A stretch of 33,821 nt of DNA, from NCBI GenBank assembly GCA_030055235.1, contig JASGUW010000172.1, forward strand, positions 1 through 33,821, read 5' to 3'. Each line of letters starts with the position of its first letter. The first letter of the stretch is position 1. The translations under genes were made by a program, and so were the position numbers. Shown in pieces: positions 33,725 through 33,821 of this stretch. The stretch is from Bacillota bacterium. GTDB lineage: Bacteria > Bacillota > Clostridia > Saccharofermentanales > Fastidiosipilaceae. The notes under the pieces are model-generated. The model had not been told where the DNA came from, searched no databases, and saw only the letters and a program-made list of their open reading frames with translations.

Positions 33725-33821
33725 TTGACACACGGAGCCTTGGAAAATGACAAAACTTTGCTGTGTCAGTAAACGCTGACACAACTCCAAAACTTGGCCA
33801 TTTGGATGGGGAAATGGACAA
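33725..33821. repeat. Double-palindrome array E, start (cut by window end)
   Basis: The same architecture reappears. A 29-nt element starts TTGACACACGGAG and ends TGACAA (33725-33753, arms drifted), then a 10-nt spacer. Next is palindrome 2 TGTCAG-taaacg-CTGACA (33764-33781, six-base loop, stem extendable to eight pairs by TG/CA), a 12-nt spacer caactccaaaac, and a 28-nt palindrome 1 TTGGCCA-N14-TGGACAA (33794-33821). The last arm ends on the final base of the window, so the array probably continues. Confidence 0.75.

Overview
The window looks like a GC-rich anaerobic member of the Bacillota, most likely class Clostridia. Supporting signs are a CIRCE-controlled groESL operon, paired LytR-CpsA-Psr enzymes, a DUF3793-flavodoxin pair, DUF6106 and DUF4340 proteins, strong AGGAGG ribosome binding sites and a tRNA-Leu with encoded CCA. 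No marker allows a genus call. Nearly all genes are on the + strand; one small gene at 8545-8829 is on the minus strand.

Layout. (1) 1-6960 is a gene-poor stretch. It holds a cytoplasmic GH29 alpha-L-fucosidase with a Gfo/Idh/MocA oxidoreductase (908-3325), and a more A/T-rich DUF3793-flavodoxin operon (4231-5238) behind a palindrome resembling a DtxR/IdeR-type metal operator. (2) 6923-8829 has tRNA-Leu(GAG), its terminator, a PLP enzyme of the methionine gamma-lyase/aluminium-resistance family, and a convergent small conserved protein. (3) 9108-16863 carries galE, two LCP wall-polymer transferases, groES-groEL and an EamA transporter. (4) 16864-18807 is almost 2 kb of non-coding DNA dominated by tandem repeats. 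(5) 18808-20335 carries DUF6106 and an acyl-ACP thioesterase. (6) 20417-33276 is a tightly packed run of ten genes: a GldA/GldF/GldG-like ABC system, DUF4340, a membrane-anchored protein, a CYTH-flavoprotein fusion, a divergent LicD-like protein, LicD, a Wzx-type flippase and a Wzy/WaaL-like polymerase or ligase. It looks like one operon for building and decorating a surface glycan, with an ABC system attached.

The most unusual signal is a family of tandem double-palindrome arrays at five intergenic sites (about 111-290, 3761-3910, 5583-5815, 17282-18304 and 33725 to the window end). Each unit alternates two palindromes separated by 12-nt spacers. The second palindrome is 18 nt in most arrays (6-bp stem, 6-nt loop). 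The first is 18 nt, giving a 60-bp period, or about 29 nt, giving a 71-bp period. Palindrome sequences differ between arrays, and both arms change together, while the geometry is kept. The 71-bp period excludes a continuous reading frame, so selection, if any, acts on DNA or RNA structure. No protein that would obviously act on these arrays is encoded in the window.
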